Shown: positions 33,428 to 38,819 of the stretch, piece after piece | Layout of the letters: every line of letters begins with the position of its first letter | Position numbering within the stretch: position 1 is the stretch's first letter | Assembly (NCBI GenBank): GCA_022771805.1 | Contig: JALELM010000001.1 | Span: forward strand, 1 to 41,890 | Length of the DNA: 41,890 bases | From: Veillonellaceae bacterium | Lineage (GTDB): Bacteria > Bacillota > Negativicutes > Veillonellales > Negativicoccaceae | Direction: 5' to 3' | Notes under the pieces: model-generated | What the model was told of the DNA's origin: nothing | The model's input: the letters and a program-made list of their open reading frames with translations, nothing else | The model's database searches: none | Program-made: the position numbers and the translations under genes

Positions 33428-34048
33428 CTAAACACCTAAGTACTTCGTCAGATTCTCCAGCAAGTCCAACCCTTGTTTCTCGGTCAGCTCGTTGGAGTTC
33501 TCCACGCCGTAGACCCGCTTGATGATCTCCGGCATCTGCTTCACCGCTCCCAATTTTTGCGCCTTATCGAGCAATGCCTGCCGGGTGGCGTTACTGATAT
33601 CTGTATGCCCCCGGGCGTCCGGATCCGCCTCTCCCTCGTCGATACCGAACAGACCGTTGAGCGCATACTTGCGGGCATAGCTGGATGCGCTGCCGGTTAT
33701 CTGCGCCGCATCCATGCCCCGCTTCGTCTCTTCCTCCCTCGCCCAACCCTTTGCTTCGATTACCTCGTCGCTTTCGATATCCATCAGGCGGGCGGTCGCC
33801 CGCACATAGAACCTGCCCGGCTTATCATCATCGTTCTGAATGAGTACCACCTCATCCGTGATTACCAGTAACGCCTTTACATCGATCAGTAACACCTTGA
33901 CTGCACTCAAGATATCTTCTGCGGTGCGGTATTTGTAATTACCAAAGTCGTTTTTATGCCATTTCGGCACGGCTAAATTCTGCTGTACGATAAAGGCTTT
34001 CATGCGTAAGTTCATCGACTTAGTCGTCGCTCGGGTTTCGCTGTTCAT
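33428..34048 (-). CDS. erf: ERF-family single-strand annealing protein
   Basis: A 206-aa ERF-superfamily recombinase: FGNYKYRTAEDILSAVK and the signature MDAAQITGSASSYARKYALNGLFGID. It anneals complementary single strands and works with SSB; P22 Erf circularises the phage genome. The C-terminal part is helical and variable. Its start overlaps the 84-aa gene by 29 bases. Confidence 0.93.
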   Translation of the reverse strand: MNSETRATTKSMNLRMKAFIVQQNLAVPKWHKNDFGNYKYRTAEDILSAVKVLLIDVKALLVITDEVVLIQNDDDKPGRFYVRATARLMDIESDEVIEAKGWAREEETKRGMDAAQITGSASSYARKYALNGLFGIDEGEADPDARGHTDISNATRQALLDKAQKLGAVKQMPEIIKRVYGVENSNELTEKQGLDLLENLTKYLGV

Positions 34049-34274
34049 CGCTCCACTCCTTTACCAGTTGAAACGCAGTATGCGCGAGTTTGTCCATTAC
34101 CCTTCGAAGGGCTTCCGCTTCTCGCTCGGATTTTTCCCGCTCCAGGTACGCGACCTCGTCGCCCTCTTTCACATCCTTTTCTGCTCTGGTCTTTGCCCAG
34201 AACAGCCGCATTTCGACATCGTCCGCAATCATTCGCAGTGCATCCAGTTTCAGTGCCAATTCTTTTGCTCTCAT
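34020..34274 (-). CDS. 84-aa helical protein upstream of ERF
   Basis: A charged alpha-helical protein (MRAKELALKLDALRMIADDV; EREKSEREAEALRRVMDKL). It overlaps Gp157 by 4 bases (ATGA) and ERF by 29 bases. No family recognised. Position between Gp157 and ERF suggests a recombination accessory factor; this is inference. Confidence 0.7.
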   Translation of the reverse strand: MRAKELALKLDALRMIADDVEMRLFWAKTRAEKDVKEGDEVAYLEREKSEREAEALRRVMDKLAHTAFQLVKEWSDEQRNPSDD

Positions 34275-34765
34275 TTCAGCTCCAGCCTTTCCTCTTGAAT
34301 AACTGTCGCTCCCGCGACCTCTGCTCCGGCGGCAATGGCTTTCTTGATTGCCGTTTTATCGACGCTTTCCGTCGTTTTCACTTTAATAAACTCCCGCGGG
34401 ATTGCCGCTTCGTCGTTGATGATGACCTTCGGCGTATTCCGCTTAATCGTCGCCGTGAAGAGCGCGCCGGCCACCTTGCGCTGCCCGACCAGCTCCAAAT
34501 ACGCCTTAACGATATCTTTCAGCCGCTCCTGCGTGCGCTCCATGTGTTTTTTACGCTCTGCCAGCCGCTCGATTTCTTTTTGCACGGCCTCTTCGTCTGC
34601 ATCCAGCTGGCGGTATAGTTTGCCGATATTATCGACTTTGACCGCTGCACTTTCTTCAATAGCCGCAAAGGTATCTTGCAGCACCTGCGGGTCTATCTCT
34701 TCCCGCTCGGCAAGCTCCCGCAACTCGATATACTGTAAGCCGTGTTGGTATAATGTCTCTTCCAT
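34271..34765 (-). CDS. Gp157-family protein
   Basis: A 164-aa protein with the Siphovirus Gp157 pattern: an acidic start, a helical hairpin (IEESAAVKVDNIGKLYRQLD; EEAVQKEIERLAERKKHMER) and a beta-rich end (FTATIKRNTPKVIIND, IPREFIKVKTTESVDK). Often found beside recombination genes and linked to phage resistance in Streptococcus thermophilus. Function not known in detail. Confidence 0.85.
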   Translation of the reverse strand: MEETLYQHGLQYIELRELAEREEIDPQVLQDTFAAIEESAAVKVDNIGKLYRQLDADEEAVQKEIERLAERKKHMERTQERLKDIVKAYLELVGQRKVAGALFTATIKRNTPKVIINDEAAIPREFIKVKTTESVDKTAIKKAIAAGAEVAGATVIQEERLELK

Positions 34766-34774
34766 TTGCGCCCC

Positions 34775-35005
34775 TCACTCCGTCCAGTCCCACAAGTCCA
34801 CATCACTAAACCGCCCTTCGGCTAACGCTTCTTCCGCTGCCGCTTGCACCACATCGTCCGTCACATCGGCTTCTGTCATGCCCTCCGGGAGCGGTATATC
34901 GACTTCCACATCGACCTGGAGCGTGGCGCATACATGGTACATTCCCTTGCGCTCGTTCTCTTCTTGCTCGTACTTTTCACGAATTAAATCGTAATCTCTC
35001 ATCAT
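34775..35005 (-). CDS. 76-aa acidic protein
   Basis: ATG at 35005 follows GAGGTGGG. It has a charged front helix, then VDVEVDIPLPEGMTEADVTD and an acidic C-terminus ending WDWTE. This beta-helix pattern resembles many short acidic phage proteins of unknown role; no family recognised. It could mimic DNA, but that is only suggested by charge. Confidence 0.65.
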   Translation of the reverse strand: MMRDYDLIREKYEQEENERKGMYHVCATLQVDVEVDIPLPEGMTEADVTDDVVQAAAEEALAEGRFSDVDLWDWTE

Positions 35006-35019
35006 TTCCCACCTCGTTG

Positions 35020-35076
35020 TGGTATACTAACAGTAAGGTTATTTCCTTTTCCGCTGTTGCCGCAGCGGATTTTTTA
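35020..35076 (+). ncRNA. Possible tiny plus-strand RNA (promoter and terminator only about 40 nt apart)
   Basis: TGG plus TATACT (35020-35028) is an extended -10 on the plus strand. About 23 bases after it comes a CCGCTG/CAGCGG hairpin (35051-35068) followed by ATTTTTTATT, an intrinsic terminator reading rightward. The predicted RNA is about 42 nt and lies in the gap between minus-strand genes, antisense to the 19-aa mini-ORF. No plus-strand gene would be served by either signal. Confidence 0.5.
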
Positions 35077-35098
35077 TTGCCTTCATCATTGCTACCAT
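35039..35098 (-). CDS. 19-aa basic mini-ORF
   Basis: GAGGAG precedes ATG 35098, and the frame MVAMMKAIKNPLRQQRKRK ends at 35039. The start lies within the last codons of the 97-aa membrane gene. The size makes it doubtful; ribosome site and basic composition are the only support. Confidence 0.3.
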   Translation of the reverse strand: MVAMMKAIKNPLRQQRKRK

Positions 35099-35385
35099 AC
35101 GATCTCCTCTATTGCCGATCGGCGCCGGATCCGGCCGGCTTGCGGCGCACGCTGCATTCCGTTCGCCAACTTCCAGCAAACGATCGCCGTCAACAGCAGC
35201 CCGCCAAACGCTGCGCCAAAGTCCAGCCAACCCACGCTCGGGTCTGTCGAGTCAATCGTTGCCAGCAATCCGCCCGCAACCAGCGCAATCAGCCGCAACC
35301 CGTACTCCATACTGCGCCGCCATAAATGCGCCGCTACTAACCACCCGCTTAGCGGCTTACACCGCCCACGGCCTTGTCTCCTCAT
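35092..35385 (-). CDS. 97-aa two-helix membrane protein
   Basis: ATG 35385 is preceded by GAGGGGGCAAAGA. After a basic start there are two predicted membrane helices (LRLIALVAGGLLATI and FGAAFGGLLLTAIVCWKLA) linked by DSTDPSVGWLD, and a basic tail. It overlaps the upstream HTH gene by 29 bases. Early phage membrane proteins of this size sometimes act in exclusion; no family recognised. Confidence 0.65.
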   Translation of the reverse strand: MRRQGRGRCKPLSGWLVAAHLWRRSMEYGLRLIALVAGGLLATIDSTDPSVGWLDFGAAFGGLLLTAIVCWKLANGMQRAPQAGRIRRRSAIEEIVW

Positions 35386-35701
35386 TCTTTGCCCCCTCCG
35401 TCATAATCGCACCCACCTGCGCAACCAACATCCCGAATAACTCCCGATACTGCTCCACCTGCCGCTGCAGGCGTTCATTCTCCCGCAACAACCGCCGCCG
35501 CTCCTGCGGACTGAAATCACTCGGCCGCGTACCCGTCAGCGCGACCACATCCACCAGCGGGAACCGCACGCCGCGTAGTTTATCGCAACGCTTCAACACC
35601 CCGCTCGCTTCCAACTCGTCAATCGTCGTTACGCTTTGGCGAAGAATCGCCGCCGCCTCCTGCCGCGTACACACCAATGCCTCCGGCTTCTTGCTTTCCA
35701 T
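35357..35701 (-). CDS. 114-aa HTH protein with coiled-coil tail
   Basis: ATG 35701 follows GGGGGTG. The front half has an excisionase/HTH_17-like motif (CTRQEAAAILRQSVTTIDEL, then RFPLVDVVALTGTRP), the rest is a coiled coil (RRRLLRENERLQRQVEQYRE). It is divergent from the 48-aa plus gene, sharing the 36-bp cassette at 35713-35748. Likely a DNA-binding early regulator; might be an Xis-like factor. Confidence 0.75.
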   Translation of the reverse strand: MESKKPEALVCTRQEAAAILRQSVTTIDELEASGVLKRCDKLRGVRFPLVDVVALTGTRPSDFSPQERRRLLRENERLQRQVEQYRELFGMLVAQVGAIMTEGAKNEETRPWAV

Positions 35702-35712
35702 TTTTTGCACCC

Positions 35713-35748
35713 CCTTTACGTGCTATACTCACCTCAGAAAGGAGGTGA
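35713..35748. promoter_or_regulatory. Bidirectional expression cassette, copy A
   Basis: A 36-bp sequence identical to copy B at 36071-36106. It holds an extended -10 (TGC plus TATACT, 35721-35729) and AGAAAGGAGGTGA for the plus gene, and on the minus strand AAAGGGGGTG for the 114-aa HTH gene. CACCTC (35730-35735) can pair with GAGGTG (35742-35747), hiding the plus ribosome site in a small leader hairpin. Confidence 0.8.
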
Positions 35749-35752
35749 AGTT

Positions 35753-35899
35753 ATGCTTACCATCGAACAACGCGCACACGACTTGACGATTTTGTACCTG
35801 ACAAGATACCCCAACTTGATACAAGCTCCGCAAGCGTATGCAAACGAATACCTGCGCATCTACAAAGAAATACTTACTTTGTTAACCCCCGTTCGCTAG
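35753..35899 (+). CDS. 48-aa plus-strand protein
   Basis: ATG 35753 follows a perfect AAAGGAGGTGA. The product is a helical peptide (MLTIEQRAHDLTILYLTRYP; AYANEYLRIYKEILTLL) with many Tyr and Leu. Its 3' end overlaps the converging 61-aa minus gene by 26 bases. No family recognised. Own promoter and ribosome site in cassette A; no terminator seen. Confidence 0.7.
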   Translation: MLTIEQRAHDLTILYLTRYPNLIQAPQAYANEYLRIYKEILTLLTPVR

Positions 35900-36059
35900 A
35901 CGGGAACACGGCAACCGTATCCGCCAGCATTTGCACGGTACCTAACACGGTTAGTACTTCTCGACGGCTCAGACCGCAAAGTGCCTCACACACTGCGACG
36001 GTAACCTGAGCCGTCTTTTCATTCCGGTCGTACGAACGGATAGATTCATTCAAAGTCAT
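35874..36059 (-). CDS. 61-aa minus-strand protein
   Basis: ATG 36059 follows AAAGGAGGTG in cassette B. The protein (MTLNESIRSYDRNEKTAQVT; LCGLSRREVLTVLGTVQML) is helical with a possible HTH-like segment but no clear family. It is divergent from the 90-aa gene and convergent with the 48-aa gene. Confidence 0.65.
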   Translation of the reverse strand: MTLNESIRSYDRNEKTAQVTVAVCEALCGLSRREVLTVLGTVQMLADTVAVFPSSERGLTK

Positions 36060-36070
36060 TACTCGCACCT

Positions 36071-36106
36071 CCTTTACGTGCTATACTCACCTCAGAAAGG
36101 AGGTGA
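36071..36106. promoter_or_regulatory. Bidirectional expression cassette, copy B
   Basis: Identical over 36 bp to copy A. Extended -10 TGC plus TATACT at 36079-36087, AGAAAGGAGGTGA for the 90-aa plus gene, and on the minus strand AAAGGAGGTGCGAGTA for the 61-aa gene. On the minus strand TTGTCA, 18 bp, TATAGC could be a weak promoter. The same minus-strand ribosome word recurs at 38287-38301. Confidence 0.8.
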
Positions 36107-36110
36107 CAAC

Positions 36111-36383
36111 ATGCGCTTTCACATCTGCAAAGTTACCGTTGCGCTCCGCAGCCAATCTGAACCGCTGACGCTCAATAATGTCGAAAGTATCCGGTACTTT
36201 TCCGAAAAAGAACTGTCGGCAGACGATACTGACGACCAAGCCACCCCACACAGAAAGATTTTTGCATCCACAGAATCGTTTGTGTATTGGGCGAACACCA
36301 CGCAGCTTGACTTTTACTGCGCCGACAATAGCGTTCTGTCCGTACTTACTCAAGACATCCTTAGCATCAAACTTGAGTTCTAA
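36111..36383 (+). CDS. 90-aa plus-strand protein
   Basis: ATG 36111 follows AAAGGAGGTGACAAC in cassette B, and a clear plus-strand terminator lies at 36407-36435, making it a complete unit. The protein is beta-rich (MRFHICKVTVALRSQSEPLT; VYWANTTQLDFYCADNSVLS) with no motif I recognise. It overlaps the converging 67-aa gene by 4 bases. Expression in the lysogen is plausible since it has the same promoter type as the other plus genes. Confidence 0.75.
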   Translation: MRFHICKVTVALRSQSEPLTLNNVESIRYFSEKELSADDTDDQATPHRKIFASTESFVYWANTTQLDFYCADNSVLSVLTQDILSIKLEF

Positions 36384-36583
36384 ACCGAGTTGACGGTTTC
36401 TACATTAAGAGTGCAGTTGCAGCTGTACTCTTTTTGTATCTTGGCTGCCCTTGCCACGCGATCTTCCATCTTGGTATGACGATCCTTGTCATGAATCACC
36501 ACCTCAAAACGCCCACCATCGCCCCGACAATCTGTACCATGTACTAATCTCTGCCACTCTTCCACCGTGCACTCAATCTTCAT
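36380..36583 (-). CDS. 67-aa minus-strand protein
   Basis: ATG 36583 follows GGTGAGGGG, a ribosome-site word repeated at 37141 and 38128. It has MKIECTVEEWQRLVHGTD, a beta strand (GRFEVVIHDKD) and a basic helix with three Cys-containing end residues (YSCNCTLNVETV). No family recognised. Its 3' end contains the terminator of the converging plus gene. Confidence 0.65.
   Translation of the reverse strand: MKIECTVEEWQRLVHGTDCRGDGGRFEVVIHDKDRHTKMEDRVARAAKIQKEYSCNCTLNVETVNSV
36407..36435 (+). terminator. Terminator of the 90-aa plus gene
   Basis: A 10-bp stem (AAGAGTGCAG with CTGTACTCTT, one G-U) with a 6-nt loop, followed by TTTTTG, reading rightward. It lies inside the 3' part of the opposing 67-aa gene. 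Confidence 0.85.
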
Positions 36584-36596
36584 CCCCTCACCGCCT

Positions 36597-36758
36597 TTAC
36601 TCCTTCAGTCGCCTTGTCGCGCGCTTGTGTCTGTCAATCAAGGCTTGGCACGCATCCACAATCACCGTATTCTTACTCTTCCCCTCTGCTTTTGCTATCT
36701 TGGCAATTGCGCTATCGACCTTATCACTAAGTCTCAACGTAAATCTGATAGTATCCAT
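36597..36758 (-). CDS. 53-aa ribbon-helix-helix (Arc/CopG-like) repressor
   Basis: ATG 36758 follows AAGGAGGATGAA. The 53-aa product has MDTIRFTLRLSDKVDSAIAK (the DNA-contacting beta strand, RFTLRL), then IAKAEGKSKNTVIVDACQAL (two helices): the RHH fold. It has a strong divergent promoter (TTGACA, 17 bp, TAAAAT) and faces the 59-aa RHH gene across five GGTGTCA/AGTGTCA sites. Likely a Cro-like or antitoxin-like autoregulator of the leftward early genes. Confidence 0.8.
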   Translation of the reverse strand: MDTIRFTLRLSDKVDSAIAKIAKAEGKSKNTVIVDACQALIDRHKRATRRLKE

Positions 36759-36773
36759 TTCATCCTCCTTTTT

Positions 36774-36864
36774 GGTGTCATCGTAGTGTCATCATCTGTA
36801 TTTTATCATGGTGTCATAACGGTGTCAATAGCAAGTGGTGAAATTCAGTGCTATAATGGTGTCA
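36774..36864. promoter_or_regulatory. Divergent control region of RHH pair 1 with GGTGTCA direct repeats
   Basis: GTGTCA-core words on the plus strand at 36774, 36785, 36810, 36821 and 36858. The first four form two pairs spaced exactly 11 bp, one helical turn, as expected for cooperative RHH dimers. Minus promoter: TTGACA (36823-36828) inside the fourth site, 17 bp, TAAAAT (36800-36805). Plus promoter: TGC plus TATAAT (36849-36857), ending at the fifth site. Binding would block both promoters. Confidence 0.85.
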
Positions 36865-36882
36865 CATTGAGGAGGTGTTACC

Positions 36883-37062
36883 ATGCCAAATGAATTACGT
36901 CGTTTTACGTTCCGCTTGCCGCTTCCCCTGTACGACCAAATCAACGCAATCGCCACAGGAAACCGCCGCTCCCTGAACAGTGAAATCATCATTGCCATTG
37001 AAAACTACATCAAAGCGCACCAATCCGATGATTTAACGCCACAAGAACCAGCGAATGAATAG
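36883..37062 (+). CDS. 59-aa ribbon-helix-helix repressor
   Basis: ATG 36883 follows GAGGAGGTG. The product (MPNELRRFTFRLPLPLYDQI, then NAIATGNRRSLNSEIIIAIE and NYIKAHQ) is a clear Arc-like RHH: RFTFRLP strand, helix A, RRSLNSEI, helix B. Arc and Mnt of P22 have the same RRSLNSEI-type signature. It is divergent from the 53-aa RHH and its 3' end overlaps the converging 43-aa RHH by 53 bases. It sits where a CI-like maintenance repressor would. Confidence 0.85.
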   Translation: MPNELRRFTFRLPLPLYDQINAIATGNRRSLNSEIIIAIENYIKAHQSDDLTPQEPANE

Positions 37063-37141
37063 GCAACCCTGTTTCTTCGCTCATCTCTCTTAACGCTTCG
37101 TATACCTCTTTCGGTACGCGGAGCGTTATTTGTTTACGCAT
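37010..37141 (-). CDS. 43-aa ribbon-helix-helix protein
   Basis: ATG 37141 follows GGTGAGGGG. The product starts MRKQITLRVPKEVYEALREM and continues SEETGLPIHSLVLVALNHRI: strand (KQITLRVP), helix A, G, helix B of the RHH fold, with a very short tail. It is a paralogue of the 51-aa protein at 38664. It converges with and overlaps the 59-aa RHH gene; its first 17 codons also form a hairpin usable as terminator on the opposite strand. Confidence 0.75.
   Translation of the reverse strand: MRKQITLRVPKEVYEALREMSEETGLPIHSLVLVALNHRIGAL
37092..37135 (+). terminator. Terminator-like hairpin within the 43-aa RHH gene
   Basis: On the plus strand AACGCT pairs with AGCGTT, with further inner pairing (8 of 9 positions), then ATTTGTTT. 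It starts 30 bases after the stop of the 59-aa RHH gene. The same structure is at 38767-38810. Confidence 0.6.
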
Positions 37142-37156
37142 CCCCTCACCCCCTAC

Positions 37157-37384
37157 TCACGCTTTTTCTTCCGCATCCGGCGTGTACTCCAGTATGTCTG
37201 ATACTCCACACTGCAAATATGTGCATATTTTGTTTAAAGTCCTTAAATCTATTTGCGCTGTCCGCCGATAGTATAAATTTGTAATTGTTGTTCGTGACAA
37301 CCCTGTATCATTTGCCATTTGCGTAATCTTGATTAGCCTATCACCCATGATTCGTGACAATTTATTGCTTATCATGACGCTCAT
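37157..37384 (-). CDS. 75-aa XRE-family HTH regulator
   Basis: A compact Cro/CI-type HTH (DRLIKITQMANDTGLSRTTI, TNLYYRRTAQIDLRTLNKIC, LQCGVSDILEY), like HipB/YozG single-domain repressors. The start may be GTG/ATG 37384 or ATG 37375; GAAAGGA lies closer to the first. It has a strong promoter (TTGACA, 17 bp, TACAAT) and is divergent from the 191-aa XRE gene, forming the third switch-like pair. Confidence 0.85.
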   Translation of the reverse strand: MSVMISNKLSRIMGDRLIKITQMANDTGLSRTTITNLYYRRTAQIDLRTLNKICTYLQCGVSDILEYTPDAEEKA

Positions 37385-37407
37385 TTTCCTTTCTCACCCC
37401 TCTTTTT

Positions 37408-37512
37408 GTTCAACAGTCTGAACTTTATTACGTTCTTATTGTACACCCAGTCGTTCTGCGTGTCAAGCTTTTTGTTCCGTCACTTACATTTTTGTTCAGA
37501 ATGTTGTACAAT
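37408..37512. promoter_or_regulatory. Divergent control region of the XRE pair
   Basis: Minus promoter: TTGACA (37461-37466), 17 bp, TACAAT (37438-37443). Plus promoter: TTACAT (37484-37489), 17 bp, TACAAT (37507-37512), weaker. An inverted repeat GTTCA-N6-TGAAC lies at 37408-37423, and a related TTGTTCAGAATGTTGTACAA overlaps the plus -10. These are likely operator sites for one or both XRE proteins. Confidence 0.7.
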
Positions 37513-37531
37513 AAATCAGGAGGTGCTAACA

Positions 37532-38107
37532 ATGATTCGCTCTAATCTATCTGTGCTACTTGCTCAACGTGGGTTAAGTATTACCCAAACCGCCAAAGAA
37601 ACTGGAATTTCACGTACAACTTTAACTGCCCTTGAAAAGAACCATTCACAAGGAGTTCAGTTGACAACCATTAATACGCTGTGTTCTTTTTTGAGAGTAA
37701 CGCCGTCCGATCTTTTGCATCATTACCCGGTAGACATTGCTTGGAGCATACCAATACTCAGGCAAAACACGTGGGTTGCTTCTACATTCGATCTCATTAG
37801 CAATAACAAGGTGAATACGTTCTCTGTCCACTTCCAAATTTTATGGGACGAACCTTTACTGGAAGATCCGGTGGGAGATTTAATCACTCTCTGCATTTCT
37901 TTCGCACAAGACAATCCTGAAGACGAGGAGTACATTACCGAACAACTGGACAAAATACCCATTGAGTTCAAAACCGACCTAATCAACTTTTGGAAAGAAA
38001 AGACCGAACAGTTTATGATTGAAAATACCATCATCGAATCTGCAGCCGACATTGATGTGGAAATTTTGCCAGGGTTCTCGCCGCCGATCGACAGAAAAAA
38101 TCGCTAG
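37532..38107 (+). CDS. 191-aa XRE-family repressor with unknown C-terminal domain
   Basis: ATG 37532 follows AGGAGGTG. Residues 1-65 are an HTH (MIRSNLSVLLAQRGLSITQT, AKETGISRTTLTALEKNH, INTLCSFLRVTPSDLLHH). The rest (about 66-191) is acidic and beta/helical (VHFQILWDEPLLEDPVGDLI, TLCISFAQDNPEDEEYITEQ) and lacks the S24 Ser/Lys peptidase residues, so unlike CI it should not be cleaved by RecA-type induction. It may sense another signal or be removed by an antirepressor. AT-rich relative to the virion genes. Confidence 0.82.
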   Translation: MIRSNLSVLLAQRGLSITQTAKETGISRTTLTALEKNHSQGVQLTTINTLCSFLRVTPSDLLHHYPVDIAWSIPILRQNTWVASTFDLISNNKVNTFSVHFQILWDEPLLEDPVGDLITLCISFAQDNPEDEEYITEQLDKIPIEFKTDLINFWKEKTEQFMIENTIIESAADIDVEILPGFSPPIDRKNR

Positions 38108-38112
38108 TATTT

Positions 38113-38143
38113 TAATTTGTTTACGCATCCCCTCACCGCCTTT
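38113..38143 (-). pseudogene. Truncated start of an RHH gene (ribosome site plus first codons)
   Basis: Minus-strand GGTGAGGGG plus ATG and the codons for MRKQI repeat the start of the 43-aa RHH gene (37131-37150), then diverge into the 3' end of the 191-aa XRE gene. It looks like a recombination scar that marks a module boundary. The upstream word AAAGGCGGTGAGGGG is also shared with the 67-aa gene at 36583-36598. Confidence 0.6.
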
Positions 38144-38144
38144 T

Positions 38145-38294
38145 CTATTTCAGTAGTGAATCCACCGTTACCCCAAAGTAGTCTGCTACTGCTTTTAACT
38201 TGACTGCGCTGGGACTACTTGTCCGCCAGCGTGAATTTGTTGCCATTCTCCCTGCTACGGATATAGGCCCGGCGCAACACTCAAATACTCGCAC
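38145..38294 (-). pseudogene. Degenerate HTH fragment
   Basis: A frame from GTG 38294 or ATG 38246 to 38145. The last 20 residues (SPSAVKLKAVADYFGVTVDS) match the C-terminal half of an XRE HTH (SxxxLxxIAxxFGVSVDxLL), but the recognition helix is missing and the start has no spaced ribosome site. It probably descends from a Cro-like gene. It contains one copy of the 38239/39024 repeat. Confidence 0.55.
38239..38286. repeat. Direct repeat, copy 1 (second copy 39024-39065)
   Basis: Shares GTTGCCA, TCTCCCTG and GGCCCGGCGCAACACTC, AAAT in order with 39024-39065; the copies differ by a short insertion of about 6 bases and a few changes. Both copies lie directly upstream (on the minus strand) of small regulator genes, suggesting duplication of a module edge. 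Confidence 0.7.
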
Positions 38295-38303
38295 CTCCTT
38301 TGC

Positions 38304-38441
38304 TTACGTTTTTAATTCTTTACGCAAAATTTGAACGATATACGCATTCACCGTTACCCCAAATCCTTTGGCCGCTGTCTCCAAAGTCGCAAACAAGTCT
38401 TGCGGCAACCGCACCGTAATTCTCTTTCTGTCTTTTGTCAT
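38304..38441 (-). CDS. 45-aa ribbon-helix-helix repressor
   Basis: ATG 38441 is preceded by AAAGGTGGTGACG; the product MTKDRKRITVRLPQDLFATL plus ETAAKGFGVTVNAYIVQIL and RKELK is a minimal RHH (strand RITVRLP, helix A, G, helix B). It is divergent from the 54-aa RHH gene across the TGACGTCA operator cluster, with promoter TTGACG, 17 bp, TAATAT. Confidence 0.8.
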   Translation of the reverse strand: MTKDRKRITVRLPQDLFATLETAAKGFGVTVNAYIVQILRKELKT

Positions 38442-38446
38442 CTTAT

Positions 38447-38543
38447 TGACGTCACCACCTTTCGATATCATATTAGCACGTCATCTTTATGACGTCAAGT
38501 GTCATCTTTTCCCGGACGTCTTTTTTCTGCTATAATGACGTCA
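38447..38543. promoter_or_regulatory. Divergent control region of RHH pair 2 with TGACGTCA palindromes
   Basis: Three perfect TGACGTCA palindromes (38447-38454, 38490-38497, 38536-38543) plus partial sites near 38477 and 38515. Minus promoter: TTGACG (38493-38498) inside the second palindrome, 17 bp, TAATAT (38470-38475). Plus promoter: TGC plus TATAAT (38528-38536) touching the third. The first site covers the minus leader. The half-site GTCA is shared with the GGTGTCA sites of pair 1 but the arrangement differs. Confidence 0.88.
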
Positions 38544-38557
38544 TGGAGGTGTTCTTT

Positions 38558-38722
38558 ATGGAAGAAAAACGTTTTACACTTCGCATGAGTGCAGAGCTAT
38601 TTGACTTGGTAAAGCAGCAGGCTGATTTGCATAAACGCTCGACAGCCAAAGAAATTGAGTTCATTATTGAAGAACATTTAATTTCGGAAGGCTTACTGTC
38701 GCCGTATGAAGAGCGAAAATAA
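38558..38722 (+). CDS. 54-aa ribbon-helix-helix repressor
   Basis: ATG 38558 follows GGAGGTG. The product MEEKRFTLRMSAELFDLVKQ, then QADLHKRSTAKEIEFIIEEH and LISEGLL has the RHH order (strand KRFTLRM, helix A, KRSTAKEI, helix B). It is the presumed maintenance partner of pair 2. Its 3' end overlaps the converging 51-aa RHH gene by 59 bases, and a strong hairpin with T-rich tail follows at 38767. Confidence 0.85.
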   Translation: MEEKRFTLRMSAELFDLVKQQADLHKRSTAKEIEFIIEEHLISEGLLSPYEERK

Positions 38723-38819
38723 TCAGCTCATTCACACTGTACCCTCGCCTACTCGCTTCACCCCGCAACGCTTCGTATACCTCGTTTGGTAGTCGAAGCG
38801 TTATTTGTTTGCGTTCCAT
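38664..38819 (-). CDS. 51-aa ribbon-helix-helix protein
   Basis: ATG 38819 overlaps the stop of the upstream 60-aa gene (TAATG), with GGGGTGAGG before it. The product MERKQITLRLPNEVYEALRG, then EASRRGYSVNELIIFALHTA is a paralogue of the 43-aa protein at 37010 (RKQITLRxPxEVYEALR shared). Like that gene it converges on a plus-strand RHH gene, and its first codons form a perfect 9-bp hairpin on the plus strand. Confidence 0.78.
   Translation of the reverse strand: MERKQITLRLPNEVYEALRGEASRRGYSVNELIIFALHTATVSLPKLNVLQ
38767..38810 (+). terminator. Terminator-like hairpin within the 51-aa RHH gene
   Basis: AACGCTTCG pairs perfectly with CGAAGCGTT, with an inner TACC/GGTA pairing and 6-nt loop, followed by ATTTGTTT. 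It lies 45 bases after the stop of the 54-aa RHH gene and is homologous to 37092-37135. Confidence 0.65.

Noticed and set aside
35039-35230. 63-codon minus frame overlapping the 97-aa membrane gene
   Set aside because: Arg/Ala-rich shadow of the membrane gene; only its last 19 codons have their own ribosome site.
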